Under the pieces are notes generated by a model. It had not been told where the DNA came from. It made no database searches and worked only from the letters and a program-made list of their open reading frames with translations. A stretch of 64,000 nt of DNA from DAISJD01 sp036821645 (GTDB taxonomy: Bacteria > Pseudomonadota > Alphaproteobacteria > ATCC43930 > CGMCC-115725): assembly GCA_036821645.1 (NCBI GenBank), contig DAISJD010000002.1, positions 30,490 to 94,489 of the forward strand. Direction: 5' to 3'. The translations under genes and the position numbers were made by a program. Each line of letters starts with the position of its first letter. Positions within the stretch are counted from its first letter, which is position 1. Shown here one piece after another: positions 1 through 7,990 of this stretch.

Positions 1-58
1 AGGGGGAGATCGGGTAATGGCACTTGATTGAGAAAAACAATTTTCATGGTGCTCAAAC

Positions 59-277
59 TCACGAGAAGATCCACAAGAAGACCCAAAGTTCAAAAGCCAG
101 GGCCATGAGGGAGGCCAGTTCCACGATCACGATCCGCACCTTGCGTCGGCCCGTGTCCGGGCCCAGGATGGTGCGTTCATCGGGATCGATTAGGATGCTG
201 GTGAGGGCAGGGCATGGGCGGCGGGCGATCATGTCGGCCTTATCAAGGCGCATCCTCTTGGGGTTGATCGCGTTCAT
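59..277 (-). CDS. Small hypothetical protein, possible membrane tail
   Basis: A 72-residue protein I do not recognise. It is last in a five-gene minus-strand operon, and its ATG overlaps the stop of the preceding gene by 4 bases (ATGA), which is the main reason to believe it. The N-terminal two thirds are basic and polar, and the last ~20 residues (VELASLMALAFELWVFLWIF) form a hydrophobic helix that could anchor it in the membrane. No motif suggests a function. Confidence 0.5.
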   Translation of the reverse strand: MNAINPKRMRLDKADMIARRPCPALTSILIDPDERTILGPDTGRRKVRIVIVELASLMALAFELWVFLWIFS

Positions 278-828
278 TGTGTTGTCGCCTTTTTCGCCCG
301 TTCACGCTCGCGGTCGCTTTTTTCAAGCTGGCGAATGCGGTCCTGAATCTTTGACTTGAAGGAAGCGACCGCGACGTCGCTGTTGATTTGAGAAAACCTC
401 GGCACTGCGAATGGCCTTATGGCCGACAGAAGCTGTGACCAGCGCGGGTCTTCTTCGGCAGGTGCTGGGTAAAGTGGGGCGTATCCAGCGGGCACTAGGT
501 GGCTAGGCACCTTGACGATGATCCCCGTCGGACCAAGCGCCAGCACCTCTACTGATGGCGGGTTTTCACCGAAAACCGGCTCAAGCCTTTGCCTGACCTC
601 CTCAAGAAAAAAAGTCTGGTGAGCCTCATTGCCCTTTACCTTGCACTCCCAAGCGCTCGATTGAGCGGCGAATGCGACAACAGCCTTGGTCAAATGTCCG
701 TAGTGAGCGGACAGGATCTGGATATGATCCCAATCCGGCCACCGATCGTCGATCTTGACGAAGCCCGCGTGGTCGCAGAACAAGTGACCGATTTTAGTTT
801 TTTGGTTTTCTATCAAGGCCATAATCAA
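274..828 (-). CDS. Hypothetical protein of minus-strand operon
   Basis: A 184-residue soluble protein without a family I recognise. Its start ATG overlaps the previous gene's stop by 4 bases and its own stop overlaps the start of the next gene, so it is translationally coupled on both sides. The C-terminal ~30 residues are highly charged (KSKIQDRIRQLEKSDRERER) and probably helical, a possible contact surface for nucleic acid or a partner. It has no signal peptide or transmembrane segment. Confidence 0.6.
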   Translation of the reverse strand: MIMALIENQKTKIGHLFCDHAGFVKIDDRWPDWDHIQILSAHYGHLTKAVVAFAAQSSAWECKVKGNEAHQTFFLEEVRQRLEPVFGENPPSVEVLALGPTGIIVKVPSHLVPAGYAPLYPAPAEEDPRWSQLLSAIRPFAVPRFSQINSDVAVASFKSKIQDRIRQLEKSDRERERAKKATTQ

Positions 829-1115
829 GCCGCCTCGGACAGTAGATCGACGATCTCGATGCAGCGATCGGCGGCGATGGCTCCGATGTCGGCGGTATCA
901 GGGGGCGCAAGGCGGCGGTTCATCTCGCCCGCAATCGCGTCCTCATGGTCGATGGCTTGACTGCGTCCGGTGACATGGCGGCTGTCCCGCATCAGCGTGA
1001 TGCAGGCGCGAATGATCGTGGTGTCGGCATCCTCGGCCTCGGCGACCAAGATATCGACCAATTCTCGATGGTCGAGCGGCAACGCACTTTGCGTGCGCTT
1101 TAAATTCTGGTTCAT
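825..1115 (-). CDS. Small hypothetical protein of minus-strand operon
   Basis: About 96 residues, starting MNQNLKRTQ. A longer in-frame start at 1229 exists, but that extension overlaps the upstream gene. The start at 1115 has an AAGGAA ribosome site just before it and leaves a one-base gap after the preceding gene, so I prefer it. The composition is acidic and helical, with repeated D/E/A clusters and no recognised motif. It is co-transcribed with its neighbours. Confidence 0.55.
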   Translation of the reverse strand: MNQNLKRTQSALPLDHRELVDILVAEAEDADTTIIRACITLMRDSRHVTGRSQAIDHEDAIAGEMNRRLAPPDTADIGAIAADRCIEIVDLLSEAA

Positions 1116-1116
1116 T

Positions 1117-1824
1117 TTAAATTCCTTGGCTTGTCGGCCCACGCATAACGCGCTCCGATCTCTTTTCGGTGTCGAACGCTGTCTCGACGAGGATGCCGAT
1201 ATCACCCTTGTATGCATAATCCGGGTCATCGAGCGTCATGGTGCCGATCATAAAAGACGCGCGATAAGTCACCATCGAGCCAGACAGCTTGGATAGTTTG
1301 ACGAGCGTAACGATGTGGTGTGGCGCAAAGATCGCGGCCCCCGCGATGATCGCGAGATCAGCGATCATCGACAACATCGCCCTATCTTTAAGCCCCGCCT
1401 CGACCCAAAACCCGCCGATCAACACCGCGCGCCCGTGAAAATCCACTGCCGCCAAATCGGCGCGGGGCGTATTGCCCTGCCAGTCCGGCCCATAGATCAG
1501 CGACCCATCCTGGATCGCGCGTTGAAGCGAGCCACCGGCCCGCGAGACGCCACCGATGCAGGCGACGACAGCACCATCCCGGATCAGGCGGATAAAGTAA
1601 CCGGGCTTTGCGCGATCGGGGTAAAACGCTGGAAACACCGCATCCCCGACCATTGCCCGCAAATGCTCGTAAAACATTTCTTCATCGGGTGAGATATCGA
1701 CCTCGTACCTGGCACCCCTCAGATCCGCCACCAACCGTTCTACCGCCGGGACCAGATCTGGGCGGCATGGGCGATATCCGCCGATCAACCCCGTGATTCG
1801 GTACGTTGCGCTCAGGTCGTTCAT
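1117..1824 (-). CDS. Hypothetical protein of minus-strand operon
   Basis: A 235-residue protein. The central part (about residues 75-165) alternates short strands and helices, with segments such as GYFIRLIRDGAVVACIGG followed by AVLIGGFWVEAGLKDRAM. This pattern vaguely resembles a GNAT-type acyltransferase or a sensor fold, but I see no diagnostic acetyl-CoA loop and make no functional call. Its start overlaps the upstream stop by 4 bases (1821-1824). There is no signal peptide. Confidence 0.6.
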   Translation of the reverse strand: MNDLSATYRITGLIGGYRPCRPDLVPAVERLVADLRGARYEVDISPDEEMFYEHLRAMVGDAVFPAFYPDRAKPGYFIRLIRDGAVVACIGGVSRAGGSLQRAIQDGSLIYGPDWQGNTPRADLAAVDFHGRAVLIGGFWVEAGLKDRAMLSMIADLAIIAGAAIFAPHHIVTLVKLSKLSGSMVTYRASFMIGTMTLDDPDYAYKGDIGILVETAFDTEKRSERVMRGPTSQGI

Positions 1825-2774
1825 GTCGCATCCTCGGCATCGACGACACCAATCACGCCATCGCGAAACGGTATCATCACGGCCCGATAACCGCCGGTCG
1901 CATCACCGGATCTCATGGTGACGATCGTGCGTTCCGGCTTGCCGGTTTCTACCGCCGCCATCAGCGCCGACCAGCGCGATTGCAGGTAGTCGTAAGCGGC
2001 GGGCAAACTGAAAAAATCCTGCCCCCGTGCTGCTGCCAATTGCGCCGGGCTCCAAACCCGGCCCGCCTCGGGGCCGAGGGCGCGGATCCGCGCATCCCGA
2101 CCATAGGCCGACAACCCACCGCCAAGGCCGAGCCTCCGTGCCGCCTCGATCACCCCGGACGCGAGGATGCCGGATGAGAGATCCAGCGCAGCGACCAACT
2201 GATCCAAGCGACGCCCGCCGAAATCGGCAACGGCATGATGGCCGGTCAGTCGCGCCAAGACCGGCGGATCGGATCGACCCGATCCGCCATCCGCATCAAC
2301 CACTGCGACGTATTGCGGCATCGAACCAAGAGAAACCCGCCCAGTTCGATCACCAGATAGGCCCAGGTGACGAGACAAAGCCGCATCCGCCGCCGCGTCT
2401 TTAAGCCGATACGCATGCTTCATCTCCTCGATTTCTCGGCTGATTTTTTGGCTTTCGGCGAGTTGATGCCCAATCTTTGCTTCGACGCGCTCAATGGCGC
2501 GCAATTCCGCCGCCGTCGGCACCCGAGCGTCGCGGCGGCAATAGCTCTCGACCCGCCGCAAATTCCAGTCGAGCATCTGGGACGTTCGATACTGACCGAC
2601 GCCAACCCGGCCATTACCCAGGAGTGCGACAATCTTGCGAACCCGGTCAAACATCTCATCGTGGAGGGCATCCGCCCCACTCGCAACCATGCTCAAGATC
2701 CGCACCCCCTCGCCCCAGTTTTTTGCTACTTTAAAAAAACGATCAAAAATAGATTTTTTGATCTGTTCGATCAT
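1821..2774 (-). CDS. Hypothetical protein, first gene of minus-strand operon
   Basis: A 317-residue protein of unknown family that heads the five-gene minus-strand operon and diverges from the double-HTH repressor at 2850. Residues ~88-130 are charged and helical, likely a coiled coil. Residues ~180-240 are rich in small residues (DLSSGILASGVIEAARRLGLGG). The first ~15 codons lie in AT-rich DNA that also contains a palindrome (2741-2763), so the repressor may bind inside the 5' end of this gene. Its partner genes are also unknown, so only an operon-level guess (phage accessory or anti-defence module) is possible. Confidence 0.6.
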   Translation of the reverse strand: MIEQIKKSIFDRFFKVAKNWGEGVRILSMVASGADALHDEMFDRVRKIVALLGNGRVGVGQYRTSQMLDWNLRRVESYCRRDARVPTAAELRAIERVEAKIGHQLAESQKISREIEEMKHAYRLKDAAADAALSRHLGLSGDRTGRVSLGSMPQYVAVVDADGGSGRSDPPVLARLTGHHAVADFGGRRLDQLVAALDLSSGILASGVIEAARRLGLGGGLSAYGRDARIRALGPEAGRVWSPAQLAAARGQDFFSLPAAYDYLQSRWSALMAAVETGKPERTIVTMRSGDATGGYRAVMIPFRDGVIGVVDAEDAT

Positions 2775-2849
2775 ATTTATTAAATGTGATCGTCATTGTC
2801 AAGTTTTTTGCTGTTCTCACAGCATAATTTTTGGCTATAAGATGGGCAA
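2741..2849. promoter_or_regulatory. Divergent operator/promoter region
   Basis: AT-rich DNA between the minus operon and the plus-strand repressor. Two inverted repeats sharing a GATC end are visible: GATCAAAAA with its mate TTTTTGATC at 2741-2763, and GATCA...TGATC spanning 2769-2791. For the repressor, a -10-like TATAAG at 2836-2841 with a weak TTCTCA 16 bases upstream would place the transcript start almost on the ATG at 2850. That implies a leaderless or very short-leader mRNA, as known for lambda cI from PRM. Assignment of the sites to the repressor is inference. Confidence 0.45.
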
Positions 2850-3635
2850 ATGACAAAAAAATCAGAATTATCTAAGCTTTTGAGGAATTTAAGGGATGCG
2901 TCAGGCAAGACGCTTGCTGAACTCGCTGACGAGCATGGCTTCTCGTCTAGCTACTATCGTGCATGCGAGTCTGATAAATACACCCCAACAGATGAGTTTT
3001 TATCAAGAGTATCAATTGCATTTAATTACAATTTAAAAGATTTATTGGAATTATCAAAAATAGCAAAAAAGGAAATAGCATTAAACAGTGAAGAATATCA
3101 AAATACACTTGAAAAATCAAAAATAATTAATAATGAGACGATAGGATGGATATTAAAAAAATATGAAATTGAAAGCGGTATAACGCAGAAAGAACTTGCA
3201 AGCAAAATAGGTTGCAGCAATGTTACTCTTGGTTATTGGCAAAAATTAAAATCACCGCCACCAATTCGTCAGGCTACCGCCATCGCAAATGCGATCGGCG
3301 AAGACCCGGAATTTATAAAAAAACTCATCTTTATCGCACAAGGAAGAAAAATTAACGACGAAAATGAAAACGAAAAAATTAATGTGCAGCAATCGCCTGA
3401 AAAAACGCTTACCAGATCCCTGACCCTCGAAGACATACAGGATGACCCTGTTGATACAACAGAAGTTGAACGCCTGCCACTCATAGATGCAGCTAATCAC
3501 CTCAACAGAGTTTTAGTGGCTCTTTTCCACATGGGTGGTACGAATAACTTATTGTCGGCCGCTCAAGAATGTGAGGCATTCACTTCACGCATCCTAAAAG
3601 AGGCTGGAAAAGCGATCGCTAAAAAATCGGCCTGA
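2850..3635 (+). CDS. Phage-type repressor with two XRE helix-turn-helix domains
   Basis: A 261-residue DNA-binding regulator. A first HTH (residues ~9-60) reads KLLRNLRDASGKTLAELADEHG followed by a recognition helix around SSSYYRACESDK. A second XRE domain lies at ~110-155 (ITQKELASKIGCSNVTLGYW). The C-terminal ~90 residues are acidic then helical, perhaps a dimerisation part; no LexA-type Ser/Lys peptidase is evident. Codon use is AT-rich, unlike the early operon, which suggests separate acquisition. It diverges from the minus operon across palindromic sites and has no clear Shine-Dalgarno. Likely the lysogeny or immunity repressor; that role is inferred from position and domain type. Confidence 0.75.
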   Translation: MTKKSELSKLLRNLRDASGKTLAELADEHGFSSSYYRACESDKYTPTDEFLSRVSIAFNYNLKDLLELSKIAKKEIALNSEEYQNTLEKSKIINNETIGWILKKYEIESGITQKELASKIGCSNVTLGYWQKLKSPPPIRQATAIANAIGEDPEFIKKLIFIAQGRKINDENENEKINVQQSPEKTLTRSLTLEDIQDDPVDTTEVERLPLIDAANHLNRVLVALFHMGGTNNLLSAAQECEAFTSRILKEAGKAIAKKSA

Positions 3636-4025
3636 TCATATAGCAATCCGGCAATCTGAAATCGTGTCGTTAGACACTAGGCGCGGCGGCAAGACACCGT
3701 CAATGCCCGCAACTCGCATGTCCTCTGGCGCATAGCCAGGCATTAAGGCTGTTTTTAAACTATCACCGCACAACACGCGCATTCTTGTCATGCGACCATG
3801 TCCATGCGGCTCAACAGATACGATGCCGCGCACCGGATAAAATAAGAATCCGCGAGCATCAAACTGTAGACGTCCGCATTGCCGCACCGCGCAGGTATCG
3901 AGTGAGGATTCAGGTAAATATATAGAATCCAAACCCTTGAAAAATCTTACGGGGAGTGCAACCCCTGACAAGTAAATACAAGCATCAACGCTTGTCTTGC
4001 CAGCAAAAAATGCATACATGTCCAA
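3636..4025 (-). CDS. Hypothetical protein
   Basis: A 129-residue reading frame (possible alternative start at 4019) converging on the repressor and ending one base after its stop. The sequence is protein-like (mixed hydrophobic and polar, cysteines at several positions), but I do not recognise it. It has no signal peptide or HTH. Base composition is intermediate between the AT-rich island and the core phage. Could be a moron gene or a spurious frame. Confidence 0.4.
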   Translation of the reverse strand: MDMYAFFAGKTSVDACIYLSGVALPVRFFKGLDSIYLPESSLDTCAVRQCGRLQFDARGFLFYPVRGIVSVEPHGHGRMTRMRVLCGDSLKTALMPGYAPEDMRVAGIDGVLPPRLVSNDTISDCRIAI

Positions 4026-4464
4026 TTGTTAATACTCTCTGCCCACATAAATGGGCATAGTTACCCCCGTCGCCACTTGATGGCGGCAGGGGTAAAACAG
4101 TCTGGAATGTCTGGTCATTTCGGCTGGGGTGAGGGTGTGTGCTAGACACCTGATCCCACCCCTTATTTTTTTGATAGTCTTTCCTCGTCGTGCAGTCGTC
4201 AAGCGAATGACCATGCGTGTGCTGCATAATTATATTGCGTGCAATCAAAGACTGTGCCCACGAAACCCCAATAAAATAAATCCGTGCAAATCAAGGCATT
4301 GCCCTGTTTTATTGCCTGACAATATATAATTAATTATTAGTAAAAAATCTAAAAATCACGAATTGTCTGCTTTCGCGGGACAATCGGTACGCCCGCGAAT
4401 CTATCTTTACGTTAAAGACTCAAGCGCGGGCGATCCTAACAAAACATTTTCCAGTGGTTGCGCT
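4026..4464. other. Gene-free stretch with strong hairpins
   Basis: About 440 bases with no convincing gene. Two hairpins lie close to the start of the minus-strand gene ending at 3636: TGCCCA/TGGGCA around 4039-4056, and a ~15-bp stem at 4061-4095 (TTACCCC...CGCCA, loop CTTGA, TGGCG...GGGGTAA, one mismatch and one wobble). Neither has a U-tract, so they are not classical terminators. They could be a small RNA, an attenuator or an operator. The AT-rich part from ~4320 probably holds promoters. Confidence 0.4.
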
Positions 4465-4815
4465 TTATCTCTTGAACTTAAACTCTTTGTTTTGTTTAGC
4501 TGCTTGCAACTCTTGCTCAATGCACCCATGCAGAATCACATAAGATCCGCCGCCGCCAACCCGCGCAATATGGTCGCATTGCGCCTTGATCGCTTGGTCC
4601 AGATTATCCCATACCGGCTTAATTGCATCGTAATATGCCTGCTCTTGTTGCAGGCACCCGCCCTCAATCACCTGCGACGATCCACCGCCTAACGACGCTA
4701 TCCGCTTGCATCCGGCCTCGACGTCATAATTCGGTACTTCCGCCTTTGCCGCGCCCGAACAAAAAAGAAAACCAAGCACCGCCAAGCCATAAAGTTTTGC
4801 GCCCTTAAACCTCAT
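4465..4815 (-). CDS. Secreted small protein with duplicated Cys motif
   Basis: A 116-residue protein with a Sec signal peptide (KLYGLAVLGFLFCSGAAKA, cleavage after AKA at ~25). The mature part contains two copies of one motif, C-x2-IA-x-(L/V)-GGGS-x2-VI-x-GC-(L/I)-x-QE, at about residues 36-58 and 80-102. Each copy has two cysteines, so two disulfide loops in the periplasm are likely. Small proteins with this CxxIA...GC..QE pattern are common, uncharacterised alphaproteobacterial periplasmic proteins. It lies beside a TM2-domain gene on the same strand, 12 bases apart. A lysogenic-conversion role is inference. Confidence 0.65.
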   Translation of the reverse strand: MRFKGAKLYGLAVLGFLFCSGAAKAEVPNYDVEAGCKRIASLGGGSSQVIEGGCLQQEQAYYDAIKPVWDNLDQAIKAQCDHIARVGGGGSYVILHGCIEQELQAAKQNKEFKFKR

Positions 4816-4827
4816 TTTCCGCCCCCG

Positions 4828-5139
4828 CTAAGCCAGAAATTGCTTAATTTCATTCGCAGTCTGGATATTCGCTTGACGCGCAATACCCATTATTGAGAAC
4901 CAATCAATAATTGTCCAAATACCAAAACCACCCAGAGTAAATAACTTCAAAAGACCGTTTTTAACTTGACCCAAATAAAAACGGTCAACCCCAAGCCCGC
5001 CGAAAAAAAGCGATAAAATCAAAGCCGTTTGAGGACTTTTTTCTTTTCCTGCTAATTGTAAATCGAAATTTTGCTTTTTATCATCTGACATTGAGTCACG
5101 TATTGACTTCAAAAGCTGCATATACTGCATATTATTCAT
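4828..5139 (-). CDS. TM2 domain membrane protein
   Basis: A 103-residue protein. After a ~30-residue polar N-terminus comes the TM2 domain (residues ~36-85): first helix ALILSLFFGGLGVDRFYLG, the conserved DRFYLG turn, then GLLKLFTLGGFGIWTIIDW as second helix. TM2 proteins are small inner-membrane proteins with two helices and no firmly known function. The gene is very AT-rich, unlike the phage core, and is co-directional with the secreted Cys-motif protein, so the pair looks like an accessory (moron) insertion. Confidence 0.75.
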   Translation of the reverse strand: MNNMQYMQLLKSIRDSMSDDKKQNFDLQLAGKEKSPQTALILSLFFGGLGVDRFYLGQVKNGLLKLFTLGGFGIWTIIDWFSIMGIARQANIQTANEIKQFLA

Positions 5140-5366
5140 CTTATTTCCCCATAATTATGATATTAAGCAAATTAACTCATAAAATAATTCAACACACAAA
5201 TCAACCTATAAATGATTTATTGATTTTTTTACCACTTTATAATTAATATTTTATTTATAATTAAAATGCATATCTGTTATAAAAATTTTACATATTAAAT
5301 TATATCGACATATTTAATTAAAAAAGACTATTTTTTATGAAGTTATGATTTTTTCACGGGCAAATC

Positions 5367-5759
5367 ATGAAAAATGATAGTTGCAAAAGATTGTGCGCGG
5401 CAGGAATCAGAAAATTCTTTTCTGACCTCGTCAATCAGTCAACCGAAACAAGGCCCGAAATCGCCCGCAAAATCGGCGTTAAGCCCGGAGTCCTAAGAAA
5501 TTTACTCGATGGGTCAACCGCCTTTAGCGTGATCAGGCTGATCGATCTGGCGTGCGCACTTAACGTAAATCCGCACGCCGCGCTTGATGCGGCCCTGGTC
5601 GAACCGATCCCCGACACCCCGGCAGAAACACGCGAAGCCCGCCAGAAGATCGCACATCAACTGGCTCTGCTCACGCCTGAGGCAGTTGGTTCTGTATCGA
5701 GAATAATCGATGCAATCGAACGTGAAAGCTTAACTCACGCGCAAAAATCAGCACCATGA
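5367..5759 (+). CDS. HTH regulator at start of early operon
   Basis: A 130-residue protein with a helix-turn-helix at about residues 22-60 (RPEIARKIGVKPGVLRNLLDGSTAFSVIRLIDLACALNV), typical of Cro/C1-type phage regulators. It is the first gene of the early operon, with 230 bases of very AT-rich, promoter-like DNA upstream. Its stop overlaps the next start (ATGA). Only a weak GGG precedes the ATG. Likely a Cro-like or early-gene activator; the target is unknown. Confidence 0.6.
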   Translation: MKNDSCKRLCAAGIRKFFSDLVNQSTETRPEIARKIGVKPGVLRNLLDGSTAFSVIRLIDLACALNVNPHAALDAALVEPIPDTPAETREARQKIAHQLALLTPEAVGSVSRIIDAIERESLTHAQKSAP

Positions 5760-6301
5760 CCGCCAGATCAGCGAAGCCTGCTGGCGGCATCAAGCGGGCC
5801 GCCTGGACCGAGGGCCAAAAGGCCCGGCTTGCAGACCTCATGATGAAGGTCACCGGGCATGGGAGATCCGCGCGGATTATACCGCTTGAGGAGATCACAA
5901 AGAGCATTCAAAGGATGCGTGAGCCTGTCCGCCTGACCACCGCTGTGCATCACCAAGCGCGTCGGATGTTCGCTGCGATCCGGCTCGACCCACTGGCCGA
6001 TGGCGCAACGATCACGCCGGCGATGGCACGGCAGATCGAACGCATCAAGGCCCTCGGCGGTCGCGATCTACCACGCAATGTGCTGATCCGGCTTTGCCAA
6101 TGTAGGCGCGACCGGCTTGAAGCAGTGCTTCATGCTGCGGGTATCGACGATCAAGCCGAAATTTCTGAGGTCATTGAAACAACTGCCGAACCATTCGACG
6201 GCAAGCCGCGCGGCTGGACCGCGTTCCTCGCCGCCTTCGACCGGAGCGGCGGGCGGTTTGAAGATTACGTAGCCAAAAAACCGGCCAAGCGGGCCGCGTG
6301 A
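5756..6301 (+). CDS. Hypothetical early phage protein
   Basis: A 181-residue basic protein, translationally coupled (4-base overlap) to the HTH gene before it. It is helix-rich with many Arg/Lys. The opening (RAAWTEGQKARLADLMMKV) resembles a Myb/SANT-like or small HTH helix, so DNA binding is possible but not shown. It ends in a basic tail (KKPAKRAA). It sits directly before the GapR-like gene, which supports a role in early DNA metabolism. Confidence 0.55.
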   Translation: MTARSAKPAGGIKRAAWTEGQKARLADLMMKVTGHGRSARIIPLEEITKSIQRMREPVRLTTAVHHQARRMFAAIRLDPLADGATITPAMARQIERIKALGGRDLPRNVLIRLCQCRRDRLEAVLHAAGIDDQAEISEVIETTAEPFDGKPRGWTAFLAAFDRSGGRFEDYVAKKPAKRAA

Positions 6302-6314
6302 AGGAGCGAAGATA

Positions 6315-7091
6315 ATGCCAGATGGCACGAAGCCGGGAAATAGCGGGATCGCGGCCGATCGGCTGCGCTCGTACATCGAACGTTGGGAGCGCTTGCAGGT
6401 CGAGATCGAACGACTGAAGGAAGACCAAAAAGACATTATGGCCGAAGCCAAGGGCGCGGGCTTCGACGTGAAGATCATCCGCCAGGTGATCAAGCTGCGG
6501 AAGATGGATGCCAGCGAGCGTGAAGAGCAGCAGAGCATGCTGGAAATCTACATGCACGCGCTCGGCATGCTTGCGGATACGCCGCTCGGTGAGGCCGCCA
6601 TCAATCGCCTCACAGGCAATAAATCTGGCGCATCGGATGACGCGGAGGATGCCGACGCGACCAGGAAGAAGCGTCCGGCACCGTCGACAGATTGGAACGA
6701 CGGGATGGCCGATCCGCAGGCACCGGCACCGGCGAATGGCACGCCCGATACGGGCAACGCTGATCAAGCAAACGCTTCGGTCACCGATGCCCCGCAAGCA
6801 CCCCCGGAACCGACCATCGAAGATGCGCGCCGCATGGGTGCGGAAGCTGCTGCAGCCGGTGTGCCCGTCACGGCCAATCCGTTCCCGGCCCGCGACAAGC
6901 GCCGGGGTGCATGGGATAGCGCGTGGGTGGTGGCGAGCGGGTCGGACGGCATGGATCTGCCGGACGCCTGGAAGCCGACCCGGAAACCCGCCAAAACCAA
7001 GAAAGACAGCCCGTCAAGAGACCCAGCCGGGTCGAGCGCCAGCGAAGATGCGCCCAACGGTGATGCGGCAGATCAAGGGGATGACGAATGA
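6315..7091 (+). CDS. GapR-like DUF2312 protein with long C-terminal extension
   Basis: 258 residues. Residues ~12-80 match the DUF2312/GapR family: LRSYIERWERLQVEIERLKEDQKDIMAEAKGAGFDVKIIRQVIKLRKMDASEREEQ is interrupted here only by wording, and key features are AEAKGAGFDVK, IRQVIKLRK and YMHALGM. GapR of Caulobacter is a nucleoid protein that binds overtwisted AT-rich DNA. Family members are usually ~90 residues; this one carries a further ~160 residues rich in A, D, P and T, probably disordered with a possible terminal interaction segment. The AAGGAG ribosome site 6-11 bases before the ATG fixes the start. Its stop overlaps the AAA ATPase gene. A role in phage replication or chromatin is inferred. 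Confidence 0.75.
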   Translation: MPDGTKPGNSGIAADRLRSYIERWERLQVEIERLKEDQKDIMAEAKGAGFDVKIIRQVIKLRKMDASEREEQQSMLEIYMHALGMLADTPLGEAAINRLTGNKSGASDDAEDADATRKKRPAPSTDWNDGMADPQAPAPANGTPDTGNADQANASVTDAPQAPPEPTIEDARRMGAEAAAAGVPVTANPFPARDKRRGAWDSAWVVASGSDGMDLPDAWKPTRKPAKTKKDSPSRDPAGSSASEDAPNGDAADQGDDE

Positions 7092-7990
7092 CCGAAGTCT
7101 TTAAGCCGACCTACTTGATCGAGCAATATTGCATCGTCCTCGAACCGGAAAAATCGGAGCCGCCCATTCTTGATCCTGAAATTCGAGATTCCATTCTCGA
7201 ATGGATTGCTGAGATCGGGGCCGAGGAAGAGTTGGCGGCCGTCGGTATCAAGCCGCGCCGGACCACTATGCTGGAAGGGCCACCGGGGTGTGGGAAGACC
7301 ACGCTCGCCCATCATCTGGCTGCCCGCCTCGGCCTCCATCTGGTGATCATGGATATCAGCAGAACGTTGTCGAGTTTTGTGAGCGGCACCGCCCAGCGGA
7401 TCGGTGAGATTTTCCGAGAAGTGGCGGAGCAGTCCGAAAGCTGTGTGTTTTTCCTGGACGAGTTTGATTCAGTGGCGCGAACCCGTGGGGAGCATAACTC
7501 GACCAACTCCCAAGATCAGGCGGTTACCGTCCTGCTCCAGCAGATCGACCGCTACACCGGCCTCCTGATGGCCGCCACAAACCGCGCCGCCGATATCGAT
7601 CCCGCCGTTTATCGACGCTTCGACATTCATCTCACCATCAAAGAGCCGAACGATGCGGCCCGCTTTGCCATCATCAAGCGGTATCTGAGTCCCATGGTTG
7701 TTGATGACGAGACGATCCATGCGCTCGTCCATCACACAGCCGGTGCCAGCCCTGCGCTGCTGAAAAAACTGATGGAAAACATCAAACGCAGTTTGGTCCT
7801 GCGCCCGCGCTACGGTCGTCCGGTTGACGCGCACTCGATCATCCGATCCGTGGTCCTGTCCTGTCACCCGCACGCAAAGGCCACGGTGCCCGCCTTGTGG
7901 TCAAGCAAGGAGGCGCGGGCCGCCTTCAAGGGCGTACCATGGCCCCCCGTCCTGCCTGCGAAAAATGATGTAAGTGGAGCCGCAGCATGA
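7088..7990 (+). CDS. AAA ATPase (FtsH/ARC-like ATPase core)
   Basis: A 300-residue AAA+ protein. It has Walker A GPPGCGKTT (64-72), Walker B CVFFLDEFDS (119-128), sensor-1 ATN (163-165) and an arginine-finger region YRRFD (175-179). This is the core seen in FtsH and proteasomal ATPases, but no protease or transmembrane domain is present. It starts inside the GapR-like gene's stop and is followed, with a 4-base overlap, by a nuclease-like gene. A stand-alone AAA ATPase next to a VRR-NUC-like protein suggests a DNA-processing or remodelling pair in phage replication; this pairing is inference. Confidence 0.85.
   Translation: MTEVFKPTYLIEQYCIVLEPEKSEPPILDPEIRDSILEWIAEIGAEEELAAVGIKPRRTTMLEGPPGCGKTTLAHHLAARLGLHLVIMDISRTLSSFVSGTAQRIGEIFREVAEQSESCVFFLDEFDSVARTRGEHNSTNSQDQAVTVLLQQIDRYTGLLMAATNRAADIDPAVYRRFDIHLTIKEPNDAARFAIIKRYLSPMVVDDETIHALVHHTAGASPALLKKLMENIKRSLVLRPRYGRPVDAHSIIRSVVLSCHPHAKATVPALWSSKEARAAFKGVPWPPVLPAKNDVSGAAA

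Noticed and set aside
4129..4329. Short frames on both strands around the 4.06 kb hairpins
   Set aside because: Frames are short, out of keeping with neighbouring codon use and without ribosome sites; the hairpins explain the local GC structure better.
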